Origin: Bacteroidales bacterium
GTDB taxonomy: Bacteria > Bacteroidota > Bacteroidia > Bacteroidales > JAADGE01
Assembly (NCBI GenBank): GCA_026987795.1
Contig: JALSMF010000391.1
Span: 1 to 9,111, forward strand
DNA: 9,111 bases
Direction: 5' to 3'
Shown here: positions 1 to 6,897 of the stretch, piece after piece
Position numbering within the stretch: the stretch's first letter is position 1
How the letters are laid out: each line of letters opens with the position of its first letter
Program-made: the position numbers and the translations under genes
The notes under the pieces: generated by a model
What the model was told of the DNA's origin: nothing
Seen by the model: only the letters and a program-made list of their open reading frames with translations
Databases searched by the model: none

Positions 1-1061
1 TTAAAGGAGAGGCTGAAGGCTGTTTTCTGTATTCAAGACACTGGAATCCGAGCAATAAATACCTATCTGATGCTTTGGCAGCTATGGAAGGCACAGAATC
101 TGCATGGGTTACGGCATCGGGTATGGCTGCAATTACATCAGCCTTATTGCAGGTCTGTAACACCGGAGACCATATTATATCTTCTGTTACAACATACGGA
201 GGAACATTTGCATTTCTTAAATATTATCTGCAAAAATTCAATATTGACGTAAGTTTTGTAGTACCTACCGATTTAGAAGCAATAAAAAAAGCTGTTCGCC
301 CTAATACCAAAGTAATCTATACCGAAACAATCTCAAATCCGCTGCTTCAGGTTTCAGATATTAAATCAATGTCAGAAATTGCAAAAAAATGCGGAGCAAA
401 ACTTATCGTTGATAACACTTTCTCTCCGATGATGATTTCGCCGTATAAATTCGGAGCAGATATAGTTGTTTACAGTATGACAAAATTCATTAACGGAAAA
501 AACGACTGTGTTGCAGGTGCTGTTTGCGGCAGCGAAGAATTTATAAATTCTCTTATAGATTTGAATACAGGAACTGCAATGCTGTTAGGTCCTGTTTTAG
601 ACCCTTTACGCTCTTCAAATATTTTAAAAAATCTGTACACATTGCATATAAGAATGAAGCAGCACAGTAAAAATGCACAGTATCTGGCAGATAAATTTAC
701 AAACGAAACAGATATCAGAGTTATATATCCGGGATTGAAAAATCACCCTCAATATGAACTGCTTACATCAATGCTTAACCGAGAATACGGCTACGGAGGT
801 ATGATAGCAATAGACCTTGAAACAGTCGAGAAATCATATAATTTTATGGAAAAAGCCGAAAAAGAAGGAGTAGGCTATCTTGCCGTAAGTCTGGGATATT
901 TCAGAACACTGTTCAGTAATTCCGGCAGCAGTACTTCGTCTGAAATACCGGAAGATATACAAAAAGAAATGGGTATGTCACCGGGGCTTGTTCGTTTTTC
1001 TGTCGGATTGGATAATGATATTGAAAATACATGGCAAATGATAAAAAAATGCTTACCGTAA
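1..1061 (+). CDS. Cys/Met-metabolism PLP-dependent enzyme (methionine gamma-lyase / O-acylhomoserine sulfhydrylase-like), 5'-truncated by window edge
   Basis: Fold-type I PLP enzyme of the Cys/Met metabolism (trans-sulfuration) family, cytosolic. The frame is open from base 3 with no start, so the ATG at 75 is internal. The residues before it include YSRHWNPSN (from base 30), the family's phosphate-binding Tyr-x-Arg near the N-terminus. Further landmarks, counted from the ATG at 75, are a TYGGT loop with the PLP-stacking Tyr41, VDNT with Asp113 for the pyridine nitrogen, SMTK with the Schiff-base Lys137 (codon 483-485), and a C-terminal LVRFSVGLD whose Arg should bind the substrate carboxylate. 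About 352 residues are present, and roughly 60-70 N-terminal residues lie outside the window. The usual GHxD after the catalytic lysine reads GKND, a form I recall from Bacteroidota homologues. The family is certain. The reaction (gamma-elimination, beta-elimination or sulfhydrylation) cannot be fixed from sequence. The yitT-like gene follows after 49 bp with no terminator between them. Confidence 0.92.
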   Translation, partial: KGEAEGCFLYSRHWNPSNKYLSDALAAMEGTESAWVTASGMAAITSALLQVCNTGDHIISSVTTYGGTFAFLKYYLQKFNIDVSFVVPTDLEAIKKAVRPNTKVIYTETISNPLLQVSDIKSMSEIAKKCGAKLIVDNTFSPMMISPYKFGADIVVYSMTKFINGKNDCVAGAVCGSEEFINSLIDLNTGTAMLLGPVLDPLRSSNILKNLYTLHIRMKQHSKNAQYLADKFTNETDIRVIYPGLKNHPQYELLTSMLNREYGYGGMIAIDLETVEKSYNFMEKAEKEGVGYLAVSLGYFRTLFSNSGSSTSSEIPEDIQKEMGMSPGLVRFSVGLDNDIENTWQMIKKCLP

Positions 1062-1110
1062 TGTTCCGAAAAATTTTATTACATCGTTAAAAAAAGGAAA
1101 ACAAAATAAG

Positions 1111-2058
1111 TTGAAACCTATATTACAATACATACTCAACGAAATTCTGAAACGTAAATTTAAGAATAAAAAAGTTAAGTCGTTAAATTACGAAAAAGCG
1201 ATAGAAAATGAGCGAGTTGAGATAAGACATATAATCAAGGACAGCTTTCTTATTATCTTAGGCGTATTGGCTGCCGGTTTCGGATTAAATGGGTTTTTGC
1301 TGCCTAATATGTTTTTAGACGGCGGAGCAATGGGAATATCTCTTATCCTGACAAAATTAACCCTGATTCCGCTTTCTGTTTTAATAGTTGCCGTAAATAT
1401 CCCGTTCTTAATAATGGGCAGATACTCAATCAGTAAACAATTTGCCGTAAGAAGTATTATTGCTATAATATTACTTGCAGTTACGGTACATTTTATTCCT
1501 TTTCCCGTTGTAACGGAAGATAAGCTTCTGATAGCCGTATTCGGAGGTTTTTTTCTGGGTTTAGGTATCGGTTTGGCTATTCGCGGAGGCTCGGTAATTG
1601 ACGGAACAGAAGTTCTCGCAGTTTTCTTAAGCCGAAAAACATCTCTTACGATAGGGGATATAATTTTGCTGTTTAATGTTATTATTTTCGGTGTTGCCGC
1701 TTACGTTTTTACCGTGGAAATTTCATTATATGCAATGCTGACATACTTAGCCGCATCAAAAACCGTTGATTTTGTAGTATCGGGTATTGAAGAGTATGTA
1801 GGAGTAACGATTATTTCTGATAAAAGTGACGAGATAAGAACGGCAATAATAGAAAAAATGGGAAGAGGATGCACTATATACAACGGAAAAAGAGGTCATA
1901 CAATGAAAGAAACAGAAATTGTATATACTTTAATAACAAGATTAGAGTTGGCAAAATTGCATACCGAATTAGATAAAATTGATAAAAACGCATTTATTGT
2001 TATGCACAGCATAAAAGATGCAAAAGGCGGAATGATAAAGAAAAGACCGCTTAAGTAA
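1111..2058 (+). CDS. YitT-family membrane protein (DUF161 membrane part plus C-terminal DUF2179 domain)
   Basis: Inner-membrane protein of the YitT/YebE group, whose biochemical role is unknown in most species. Residues 1-42 are a charged cytosolic extension. About five or six hydrophobic segments follow, near 45-65, 73-102, 112-130, 139-158, 182-202 and perhaps 205-222. Family-like glycine motifs include LNGFLLPN (59-66), LDGGAMGISLI (69-79) and RGGSVIDGTEVLA (158-170). From about 225 to 310 comes a soluble domain matching DUF2179, with GRGCTIYNGKRGHT (251-264), the sequence around TRLEL (276-280) and DKNAFIVMHSI (291-301). The length of 315 residues is slightly above the usual 280-300 because of the N-terminal extension. 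The start is TTG at 1111, since no ATG occurs in frame before residue 67, inside the membrane region. An AAGGA-like stretch at 1093-1098 is the only possible ribosome binding site and is rather distant. It probably shares a transcript with the genes on both sides. Confidence 0.88.
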   Translation: MKPILQYILNEILKRKFKNKKVKSLNYEKAIENERVEIRHIIKDSFLIILGVLAAGFGLNGFLLPNMFLDGGAMGISLILTKLTLIPLSVLIVAVNIPFLIMGRYSISKQFAVRSIIAIILLAVTVHFIPFPVVTEDKLLIAVFGGFFLGLGIGLAIRGGSVIDGTEVLAVFLSRKTSLTIGDIILLFNVIIFGVAAYVFTVEISLYAMLTYLAASKTVDFVVSGIEEYVGVTIISDKSDEIRTAIIEKMGRGCTIYNGKRGHTMKETEIVYTLITRLELAKLHTELDKIDKNAFIVMHSIKDAKGGMIKKRPLK

Positions 2059-2083
2059 AATTATTACGGCAAAAACAAAGTAT

Positions 2084-2809
2084 ATGAAAACAATAAAAAT
2101 AATTATAATATTTTTGATTGCAGGAAATTTTGCAACGGCTCAAACAGATTCTGTTTCTGTTAAAAAAGAAAAAAAAGAAATATCTTACGGACCCGACAAA
2201 ACTCATTTTGTGCACGCATATTTCAACTTTATGTTTGCCGTTCCGCCTTCGGAAGGCACTGATGCCGATATTTTTTACGGAAAATCACACACTTTTTCTT
2301 ACGGGGTAAGATACAAGCTGAAAATTGCAAACTTTTTTTCTGTCGGAGCAGGATTAAATTACACTTATAAAGTTTGGCATTTTAAGCAAAATGATGACAA
2401 AAAAATTCCCACTTCTAATATTTATGATAAAGAAAAACTGAAAATAAACATTCTGGGAGCAGATGTTTTTATCCGGTTTAATTTCGGTAAAAATAAAAAA
2501 AGCCCCGTAGGGAATTATGTTGATATAGGTGCTTACGGCGATTGGGATTTTTCGGATTCGAGGCAATACAAAAATTTTGTAAACATTTCCGATACTGAAG
2601 GTTACTCTACCTTTATCGGCAGCGAAAAAAACTTGAATTATTTAGAGAAAATTAATTACGGTGCAGAGTTTCGCGCAGGATACGGGCGGGTTGTTTTGTT
2701 CTCGAAATACAGGATTTCCGATATATTTACGCAAGATTACAAAAATACCGTAAGTGCCGATGAACTGCCGAGATTAATGATAGGACTGGAAATAGGGTTT
2801 CATAAATAA
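2084..2809 (+). CDS. exported beta-rich protein, probable small outer-membrane beta-barrel, function unknown
   Basis: Hypothetical 241-residue protein that I do not recognise. Residues 1-20 form a classical signal peptide: Lys at 2 and 5, an Ile-rich core, then NFATAQ with likely cleavage after Ala19 or Gln20. The mature part has alternating polar/aromatic strands such as THFVHAYFNFMFAV, SYGVRYKLKIANFFSVGAGLNY, LGADVFIRFNFG, NYVDIGAYGDWDF and NYGAEFRAGYGRVVLFSKYR. It ends in LPRLMIGLEIGFHK, resembling a terminal barrel strand with an aromatic residue near the C-terminus. This suggests an outer-membrane barrel of about 8-10 strands of the 'porin family/PorT-like' style seen across Bacteroidota. 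The barrel call is inference from pattern, while export is well supported. It lies 25 bp after the YitT-family gene and 8 bp before the zinc-ribbon gene, so it is probably co-transcribed. A6 and A8 runs (2162-2176) encode a KKEKKE linker just after the signal peptide. Confidence 0.8.
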   Translation: MKTIKIIIIFLIAGNFATAQTDSVSVKKEKKEISYGPDKTHFVHAYFNFMFAVPPSEGTDADIFYGKSHTFSYGVRYKLKIANFFSVGAGLNYTYKVWHFKQNDDKKIPTSNIYDKEKLKINILGADVFIRFNFGKNKKSPVGNYVDIGAYGDWDFSDSRQYKNFVNISDTEGYSTFIGSEKNLNYLEKINYGAEFRAGYGRVVLFSKYRISDIFTQDYKNTVSADELPRLMIGLEIGFHK

Positions 2810-2817
2810 GATAAAAA

Positions 2818-3006
2818 ATGTATTGTGATTATTGCAGCTCTCCTGTTGATGAGGAAGAGGATTTTTGTCCCGAGTGCGGAATTATGCTTGTAAAAGAAAA
2901 AAAAACGGAAAAAAGAACATTAACCTGTTCAGTTTGCGGAGCAGAAATTATTCCGGGTGAGAGAAAATGCAGTTTTTGTTGCAGTATAAATTTTGTTAAA
3001 GACTGA
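2818..3006 (+). CDS. small double zinc-ribbon protein
   Basis: A 62-residue cytosolic protein made almost entirely of two zinc ribbons. The first ligand set is Cys3, Cys6, Cys17 and Cys20. The second is Cys37, Cys40, Cys51 and Cys54, with an extra Cys55. Both have identical CxxC-x10-CxxC spacing, which argues for a duplicated module joined by a Lys/Glu-rich linker (residues 25-33). There is no signal peptide, no membrane segment and no catalytic motif. Such ribbons usually bind nucleic acid or protein, but no partner can be named here. The ATG sits 8 bp after the stop of the exported-protein gene, so co-transcription is likely. It is the last gene of the plus-strand run, and its TGA lies inside an inverted repeat shared with the converging NUDIX gene. 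The coding sequence contains an A9 tract at 2897-2905. Confidence 0.82.
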   Translation: MYCDYCSSPVDEEEDFCPECGIMLVKEKKTEKRTLTCSVCGAEIIPGERKCSFCCSINFVKD

Positions 3007-3047
3007 TAATCTCAGTCGTATGTCTGAAAATATTTTCTCAGGTTTTT
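3001..3047. terminator. weak hairpins between converging genes, possible bidirectional termination region
   Basis: GACTGA at 3001-3006 and TCAGTC at 3012-3017 form a perfect 6-bp stem around a 5-base loop. The TGA stops of the zinc-ribbon gene (3004-3006) and of the NUDIX gene (3012-3014, minus strand) lie in the two arms. A second, AT-rich hairpin follows: CTGA at 3024-3027 pairs with TCAG at 3038-3041, with an inner AAA/TTT stem, and is followed by T5 at 3043-3047. That is the arrangement expected for stopping plus-strand transcripts. Both stems are short, so the termination role is inference. Confidence 0.35.
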
Positions 3048-3671
3048 ATATGTTTTATTTCGGTATTCTTTTAGTTTTTCGGCATTGCACCACTCTGCTT
3101 TTGTAATATCTTCTTCCGCTTGCGGAATAAGCATTTCTTTACCGGAGTAAACCATACGAAACCACAAGGTTTTTTTCAGAGTTCTCTTGCCTTTATTGAA
3201 ATAGATATGATAAGAAGGCTCTGCTTCCCCGGTTATTTTTAAACCCGTAATACCGCATTCTTCTTCAACTTCTCTTATTGCTGCTTTTTTCGGATTTTCG
3301 TTTGGTTCAATTTTTCCTTTGGGTAAATCCGGAATACCGAAACGATGAATAACCAAAAGTTCATTGTTTTTATTTTTTACTAAGCCGCCGGCAGCCTCAA
3401 TGTATTTAAAATGAGATTTAAAATCGTAAAATAATTTGTTTAAATCGGGATACTCAAAACTGATATTTTCAATATTCGGATTGTCAAAAAAAACATCAAG
3501 AATATTAAACATACGGTCTGAACATTTATGGACAAAGGGCTCGTCGATTTTTAAATTTTCAACCAATTTTTCAAACTCCGGAGAATTTTCCCAAAGAATT
3601 ATTTCCCTGTCGTTGTAATATATTGTTATTTTATGCTGATTATTCATTGTAAGTTTTTGATTTTTAAACAT
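3012..3671 (-). CDS. NUDIX hydrolase with an uncharacterised N-terminal domain
   Basis: Hydrolase of nucleoside diphosphate-linked substrates. Residues 119-141 give a perfect Nudix box, G-x5-E-x7-REV-EEE-CGI, with Gly119, Glu125, Arg133, Glu134, Glu137, Glu138 and Gly140, so the Mg2+-binding site is intact. The preceding DLPKGK (115-120) and the later KKTLWFRM (166-173) recall the MutT/Ap4A-Ap6A/diphosphoinositol-phosphate hydrolase branch. The substrate cannot be assigned. Residues 1-90 are not Nudix; they begin with a short segment (KITIYYNDREIIL, 14-26) of a kind I recall in other Bacteroidota Nudix proteins. The longest reading starts at 3671 and overlaps the tex stop by 8 bp. The ATG at 3645-3647 (residue 9) is an equally plausible start, because it sits just before the conserved segment and needs no overlap. 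Either way it is downstream of tex in the same transcript unit. Confidence 0.9.
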   Translation of the reverse strand: MFKNQKLTMNNQHKITIYYNDREIILWENSPEFEKLVENLKIDEPFVHKCSDRMFNILDVFFDNPNIENISFEYPDLNKLFYDFKSHFKYIEAAGGLVKNKNNELLVIHRFGIPDLPKGKIEPNENPKKAAIREVEEECGITGLKITGEAEPSYHIYFNKGKRTLKKTLWFRMVYSGKEMLIPQAEEDITKAEWCNAEKLKEYRNKTYKNLRKYFQTYD

Positions 3672-5793
3672 CTTTCATACTCAGCCCTATACGTTTTTTA
3701 ACCGTATCTATGCTTATAACTTTTACTTTTACGTGTTGGTGAAGTTTTAAAACGTCAGCCGGATTTTTTATAAATTCATTTTTTATGTTAGATATGTGAA
3801 CAAGTCCGTCCTGTTTTACGCCTATGTCAACAAAAGCTCCGAAATTTGTTATATTCGTAACAATTCCCGGCAGTATCATTCCGATTTTTAAATCGTCAAT
3901 CGAAAAAACGTCTTTTGAAAATTCAAATATCTTTGCCTGCTGCCTCGGGTCTCTTCCCGGTTTTTCAAGCTCTTTCATAATATCGGTTAGTGTAGGCATA
4001 CCTACGGTATCGCTGATATAATTTTTCAGGTTTACTTTTTTTCGTATATCCGAGGATTTTATAAACTCTTCAAGAGAAACTCTGTTGTCTTTTGCCATTT
4101 TTTCGACAATATGGTAGCTTTCGGGATGAACAGCCGTATTGTCAAGAGGATTTTCGGCATTTCTTATCCTCAAAAAGCCGGCACATTGTTCAAATGCTTT
4201 ATCTCCCAAACGCTTAACCTTTTTAAGTTCTTTTCTTGATTTAAACGAGCCGTTTTCCGTTCTGTAATCAACAATGTTTCGGGCAAGTTGCTCGCCCAGC
4301 CCCGAAACATATGTCAAAAGATGCTTACTTGCAGTATTAAGTTCGGCACCAACGGCATTTACACAGCTTTCAACAACATAATCAAGGCTTTTTTGGAGTT
4401 CTTTTTGGTCGACATCGTGCTGATATTGACCTACGCCTATTGATTTAGGGTCTATTTTTACCAATTCGGCAAGCGGGTCGGCTAAGCGTCTTCCTATAGA
4501 AACGGCACCTCTTACCGTAACGTCATAATCGGGAAATTCTTCGCGTGCAATTTTGGAAGCCGAATAAACAGATGCTCCGTCTTCGCTTACAACAAAAACT
4601 TTTACGTCTTTATCAAATCTGATTTTTTGTTTAACAAATTGCTCTGTTTCTCTGCTTGCCGTTCCGTTGCCTATTGCTACGGCATCAATTTTATATGTGC
4701 TTACCAATGAAGATATTTTTTTTGCTGCCTGAAAGGTTTCTTTTTGAGGAGGATGAGGGTAAACGGTTTCATTATGCAATAAATTACCGTGTTCGTCAAG
4801 ACATACAACTTTGCATCCGGTTCTGTATCCGGGGTCTATTGCTAAAATTCGCTGTTCTCCGAGCGGCGGAGCCAGAAGGAGTTGCCTGAGGTTATCGGCA
4901 AAAACTTTTATAGCTTGAGCATCAGCCTTTTCTTTTGCAATTTTTGTAAATTCATTTTCGACGGAAGGCAGCAAAAGTCTTTTATATGCATCGTCAATTG
5001 CGTCTTGCACAAATGCCGTTGCATCGGTATCTCCTTTAAGGAAAATTCTGTCAAGTTTTTCTAATGCTTTATTTTCATCAGGTTGAATTTTGACTCGTAA
5101 AAAACCTTCATTTGCACCTCTTAAAACAGCGAGCAGTCTGTGAGAAGGGATTTTATTAAGCGGCTCTTCAAAATCGAAATAGTCTTCATATTTTGCAGCC
5201 TCCTCTATTTTGCTTTTTATTAATTTGGAATAAACTTTTGCCGTATATTTAAATTCTCTCCTTACGGCATCACGTGCTCTTTTGTCTTCGTTAATTTGTT
5301 CTGCTATAATATCTTTCGCTCCTTGTAATGCTTCTTCAACAGTTTCAACATCCTTGTTTAAAAATTTCAGGGCTTCATTTTCAATATCGTTTATATTTTG
5401 TTCTAAAATAGTAACAGCCAATGGTTCTAAGCCTTTTTCTTTGGCTTTTACGGCTCTTGTTTTCTTTTTTTGTTTATACGGAAGGTATAAATCCTCTAAT
5501 TCCTGTAAGTCATAAGTTGCTTCAATCTTTATTTTTATATCGTCTGTTAATTTACCTTGTTTCTCAATCGAAGATAAGATATTTTCTCTGCGTTTTTCCA
5601 GCTCGTTAAGTTTCTCGGATAAATCTTTTATTTCAGCAATTCTGACTTCATCCAAAGACCCCGTCACTTCTTTTCTGTATCTGCTTATAAAAGGAATTGT
5701 TGCACCTTCGCTAATCAAATTAACGGTATTCTCTACCTGTTTTAAGGAAATATTCAGCTTGTCCGAAATTATTTTATTGTGTTCAGAATGCAT
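3664..5793 (-). CDS. tex: Tex, S1-domain RNA-binding transcription accessory protein
   Basis: Full-length Tex of 709 residues (homologues are about 720-780). Tex is a conserved cytosolic nucleic-acid-binding protein related to eukaryotic Spt6 and linked to transcription and stress tolerance. Domains in order are: an N-terminal helical region (about 1-310) including TIPFISRYRKE (32-42) and LEDLYLPYKQKKKTRA (99-114); a YqgF/RNase H-like domain (about 315-450) with AIDPGYRTG (318-326), GNGTASRETE (375-384) and SVYSASKIAREEFP (408-421); tandem helix-hairpin-helix units with VSGLGEQLARNIVDYR (496-511) and VKRLGDKAFEQCAGFLRI (526-543); and a C-terminal S1 RNA-binding domain (about 636-706) with GIVTNITNFGAFVDIGVKQD and GLVHIS. 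All major blocks are present with no frameshift. The ATG at 5791-5793 is the only sensible start, and the leader is A/T-rich without a Shine-Dalgarno sequence. It is transcribed away from the lipoprotein gene, and the NUDIX gene follows it. Confidence 0.97.
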   Translation of the reverse strand: MHSEHNKIISDKLNISLKQVENTVNLISEGATIPFISRYRKEVTGSLDEVRIAEIKDLSEKLNELEKRRENILSSIEKQGKLTDDIKIKIEATYDLQELEDLYLPYKQKKKTRAVKAKEKGLEPLAVTILEQNINDIENEALKFLNKDVETVEEALQGAKDIIAEQINEDKRARDAVRREFKYTAKVYSKLIKSKIEEAAKYEDYFDFEEPLNKIPSHRLLAVLRGANEGFLRVKIQPDENKALEKLDRIFLKGDTDATAFVQDAIDDAYKRLLLPSVENEFTKIAKEKADAQAIKVFADNLRQLLLAPPLGEQRILAIDPGYRTGCKVVCLDEHGNLLHNETVYPHPPQKETFQAAKKISSLVSTYKIDAVAIGNGTASRETEQFVKQKIRFDKDVKVFVVSEDGASVYSASKIAREEFPDYDVTVRGAVSIGRRLADPLAELVKIDPKSIGVGQYQHDVDQKELQKSLDYVVESCVNAVGAELNTASKHLLTYVSGLGEQLARNIVDYRTENGSFKSRKELKKVKRLGDKAFEQCAGFLRIRNAENPLDNTAVHPESYHIVEKMAKDNRVSLEEFIKSSDIRKKVNLKNYISDTVGMPTLTDIMKELEKPGRDPRQQAKIFEFSKDVFSIDDLKIGMILPGIVTNITNFGAFVDIGVKQDGLVHISNIKNEFIKNPADVLKLHQHVKVKVISIDTVKKRIGLSMKDV

Positions 5794-5816
5794 AATTAAT
5801 ATATTTTAAAGGAATG

Positions 5817-5824
5817 CAAATTTA
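5817..5824 (-). promoter_or_regulatory. candidate Bacteroidota -7 promoter element for tex
   Basis: Read on the minus strand, this is TAAATTTG, an exact match to the Bacteroidota TAnnTTTG -7 consensus. It lies about 24 bp before the tex ATG, giving a very short 5' leader. I do not see a TTG -33 element at the usual 19-21 bp spacing; the nearest CAA triplets on the plus strand, at 5836 and 5860, are too near and too far. The core match is direct, while promoter function is inference. Confidence 0.35.
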
Positions 5825-5898
5825 ATATAAAAGAACAATGTTTGATGTTATTCTTTTTACAAAATCAATATTATTTAAAAATAGAAAGCTTGATTTTT

Positions 5899-5920
5899 TT
5901 ATAAAAAAAGTTTTTTATAA
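5899..5920. repeat. 22-bp AT-rich inverted repeat between divergent genes
   Basis: TTATAAAAAA (5899-5908) and TTTTTTATAA (5911-5920) are perfect 10-bp reverse complements separated by AG. The repeat lies in the 169-bp gap between tex (minus) and the lipoprotein gene (plus), 43 bp before the lipoprotein ATG. It just touches a degenerate -7-like TAACTTTA (5918-5925). It could be a dimeric regulator site, a cruciform or bent A-tract element, or chance in very AT-rich DNA. The rest of the gap holds no ORF or RNA gene that I can see. Confidence 0.45.
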
Positions 5921-5962
5921 CTTTATGCTCTGTTTCTGTAATATTTAAAAAATATATATGAT

Positions 5963-6862
5963 ATGAAAGCACCTTTTAAATTAATCACATTTATAATTAC
6001 GTTTGGTATGTTGTTTATGTTTTCGGCTTGCAACGAAGACAATGATAACGCTAAAAACGAAAAGGATTCACTAAGTTCGGATGTTACCGAGATTACTGAA
6101 GATAACTTAATTACCTATTTGATTCCTTCTCCTAAAGATATGTTTTCTTTTACGAGAAGCGGTAACTTGAGCTATTCCGATAAAGTTTTGAATGCAAAAG
6201 AAAATGCCGACAAATATATTGATACAAAGTCGCAGGAATTAGGTTTCGGTATCTATTCCGCAGACTTGGCTTATACTGCAGCTTTTAATCAAACCGGAAC
6301 TGCAGGCGAGTATCTTAAAGTTGTAGAGAGTTTAAGTGATAAAATCGGGTTGGGGGCTGTTTTTACGGAAAGTTTAATTGACAGGTTTAAAAAAATAGAG
6401 AATAAAGATTCTTTGCTTAAAGTTACTAATGATACGTATTACGATATTGTAAAATTTCTGGAAGAAAACGACAGAAATTCTTCTTTGTTGCTTATATCAA
6501 CAGGAGGATGGGTTGAAAGTTTATATATAGTAACAAATCTGCAAAATAAGTATGAAGAGAATAATGAAATTATTCAGCTTATTGCGGATCAAAAAAATAT
6601 TTTTGAAAATATAATTTTATCACTTCAACAAAGAGAAGGAGATGCAAATATTGCCGATATTCTTAAAGATTTACAGCCTATTAAAGATGTGTATGATAAG
6701 TTGGAGGTAATAAAAATTGAAAACCCGGATACGGAAACGTCTAAACCGGGACAGATTATAGTGGGAGGTTCTACAAAAATTGTAATGACAGAAGAACAAT
6801 TTAATGACTTGAAAAAGGCAATTGCAGATGTCCGAAATAAATTGGCAGGTGTTAACGTTTAA
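5963..6862 (+). CDS. conserved Bacteroidota lipoprotein of unknown function, probably surface-exposed
   Basis: Lipoprotein of 299 residues. Residues 1-22 are a signal peptide ending in the lipobox FSAC, with Cys23 as the lipidated residue. The mature start NEDNDN is strongly acidic, like the lipoprotein export signal that sends Bacteroidota lipoproteins to the cell surface. Surface location is therefore an inference. The body is mostly alpha-helical with no catalytic motif I recognise. Conserved-looking stretches are YLIPSPKDMFSF (52-63), ELGFGIYSADLAYTAAF (92-108), YLKVVESLSDKIGLGAVF (117-134) and LLLISTGGWVESLYIVTNL (175-193). I recall this pattern from uncharacterised Bacteroidota proteins but know no function for it. 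The C-terminus carries a GGSTKIVMTEEQFNDLKKAIADVRNKL helix region (268-294). It starts at the ATG at 5963 after an A/T-rich leader, 35 bp before the next gene, with which it is probably co-transcribed. Confidence 0.85.
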   Translation: MKAPFKLITFIITFGMLFMFSACNEDNDNAKNEKDSLSSDVTEITEDNLITYLIPSPKDMFSFTRSGNLSYSDKVLNAKENADKYIDTKSQELGFGIYSADLAYTAAFNQTGTAGEYLKVVESLSDKIGLGAVFTESLIDRFKKIENKDSLLKVTNDTYYDIVKFLEENDRNSSLLLISTGGWVESLYIVTNLQNKYEENNEIIQLIADQKNIFENIILSLQQREGDANIADILKDLQPIKDVYDKLEVIKIENPDTETSKPGQIIVGGSTKIVMTEEQFNDLKKAIADVRNKLAGVNV

Positions 6863-6897
6863 AACTATCAGTACTAAAAATATTAAAAAAGAAAATT

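Noticed and set aside
75..77. ATG as start of the PLP-enzyme gene
   Set aside because: The frame stays open to base 3 and encodes the family's conserved YSRHWNPSN block upstream, so this is an internal Met and the gene begins before the window.
4656..5609. Several plus-strand open frames of 60-77 codons opposite tex
   Set aside because: They lie wholly antisense to conserved Tex domains, have Phe/Ser/Cys-rich compositions typical of reversed coding DNA, and show no motif.
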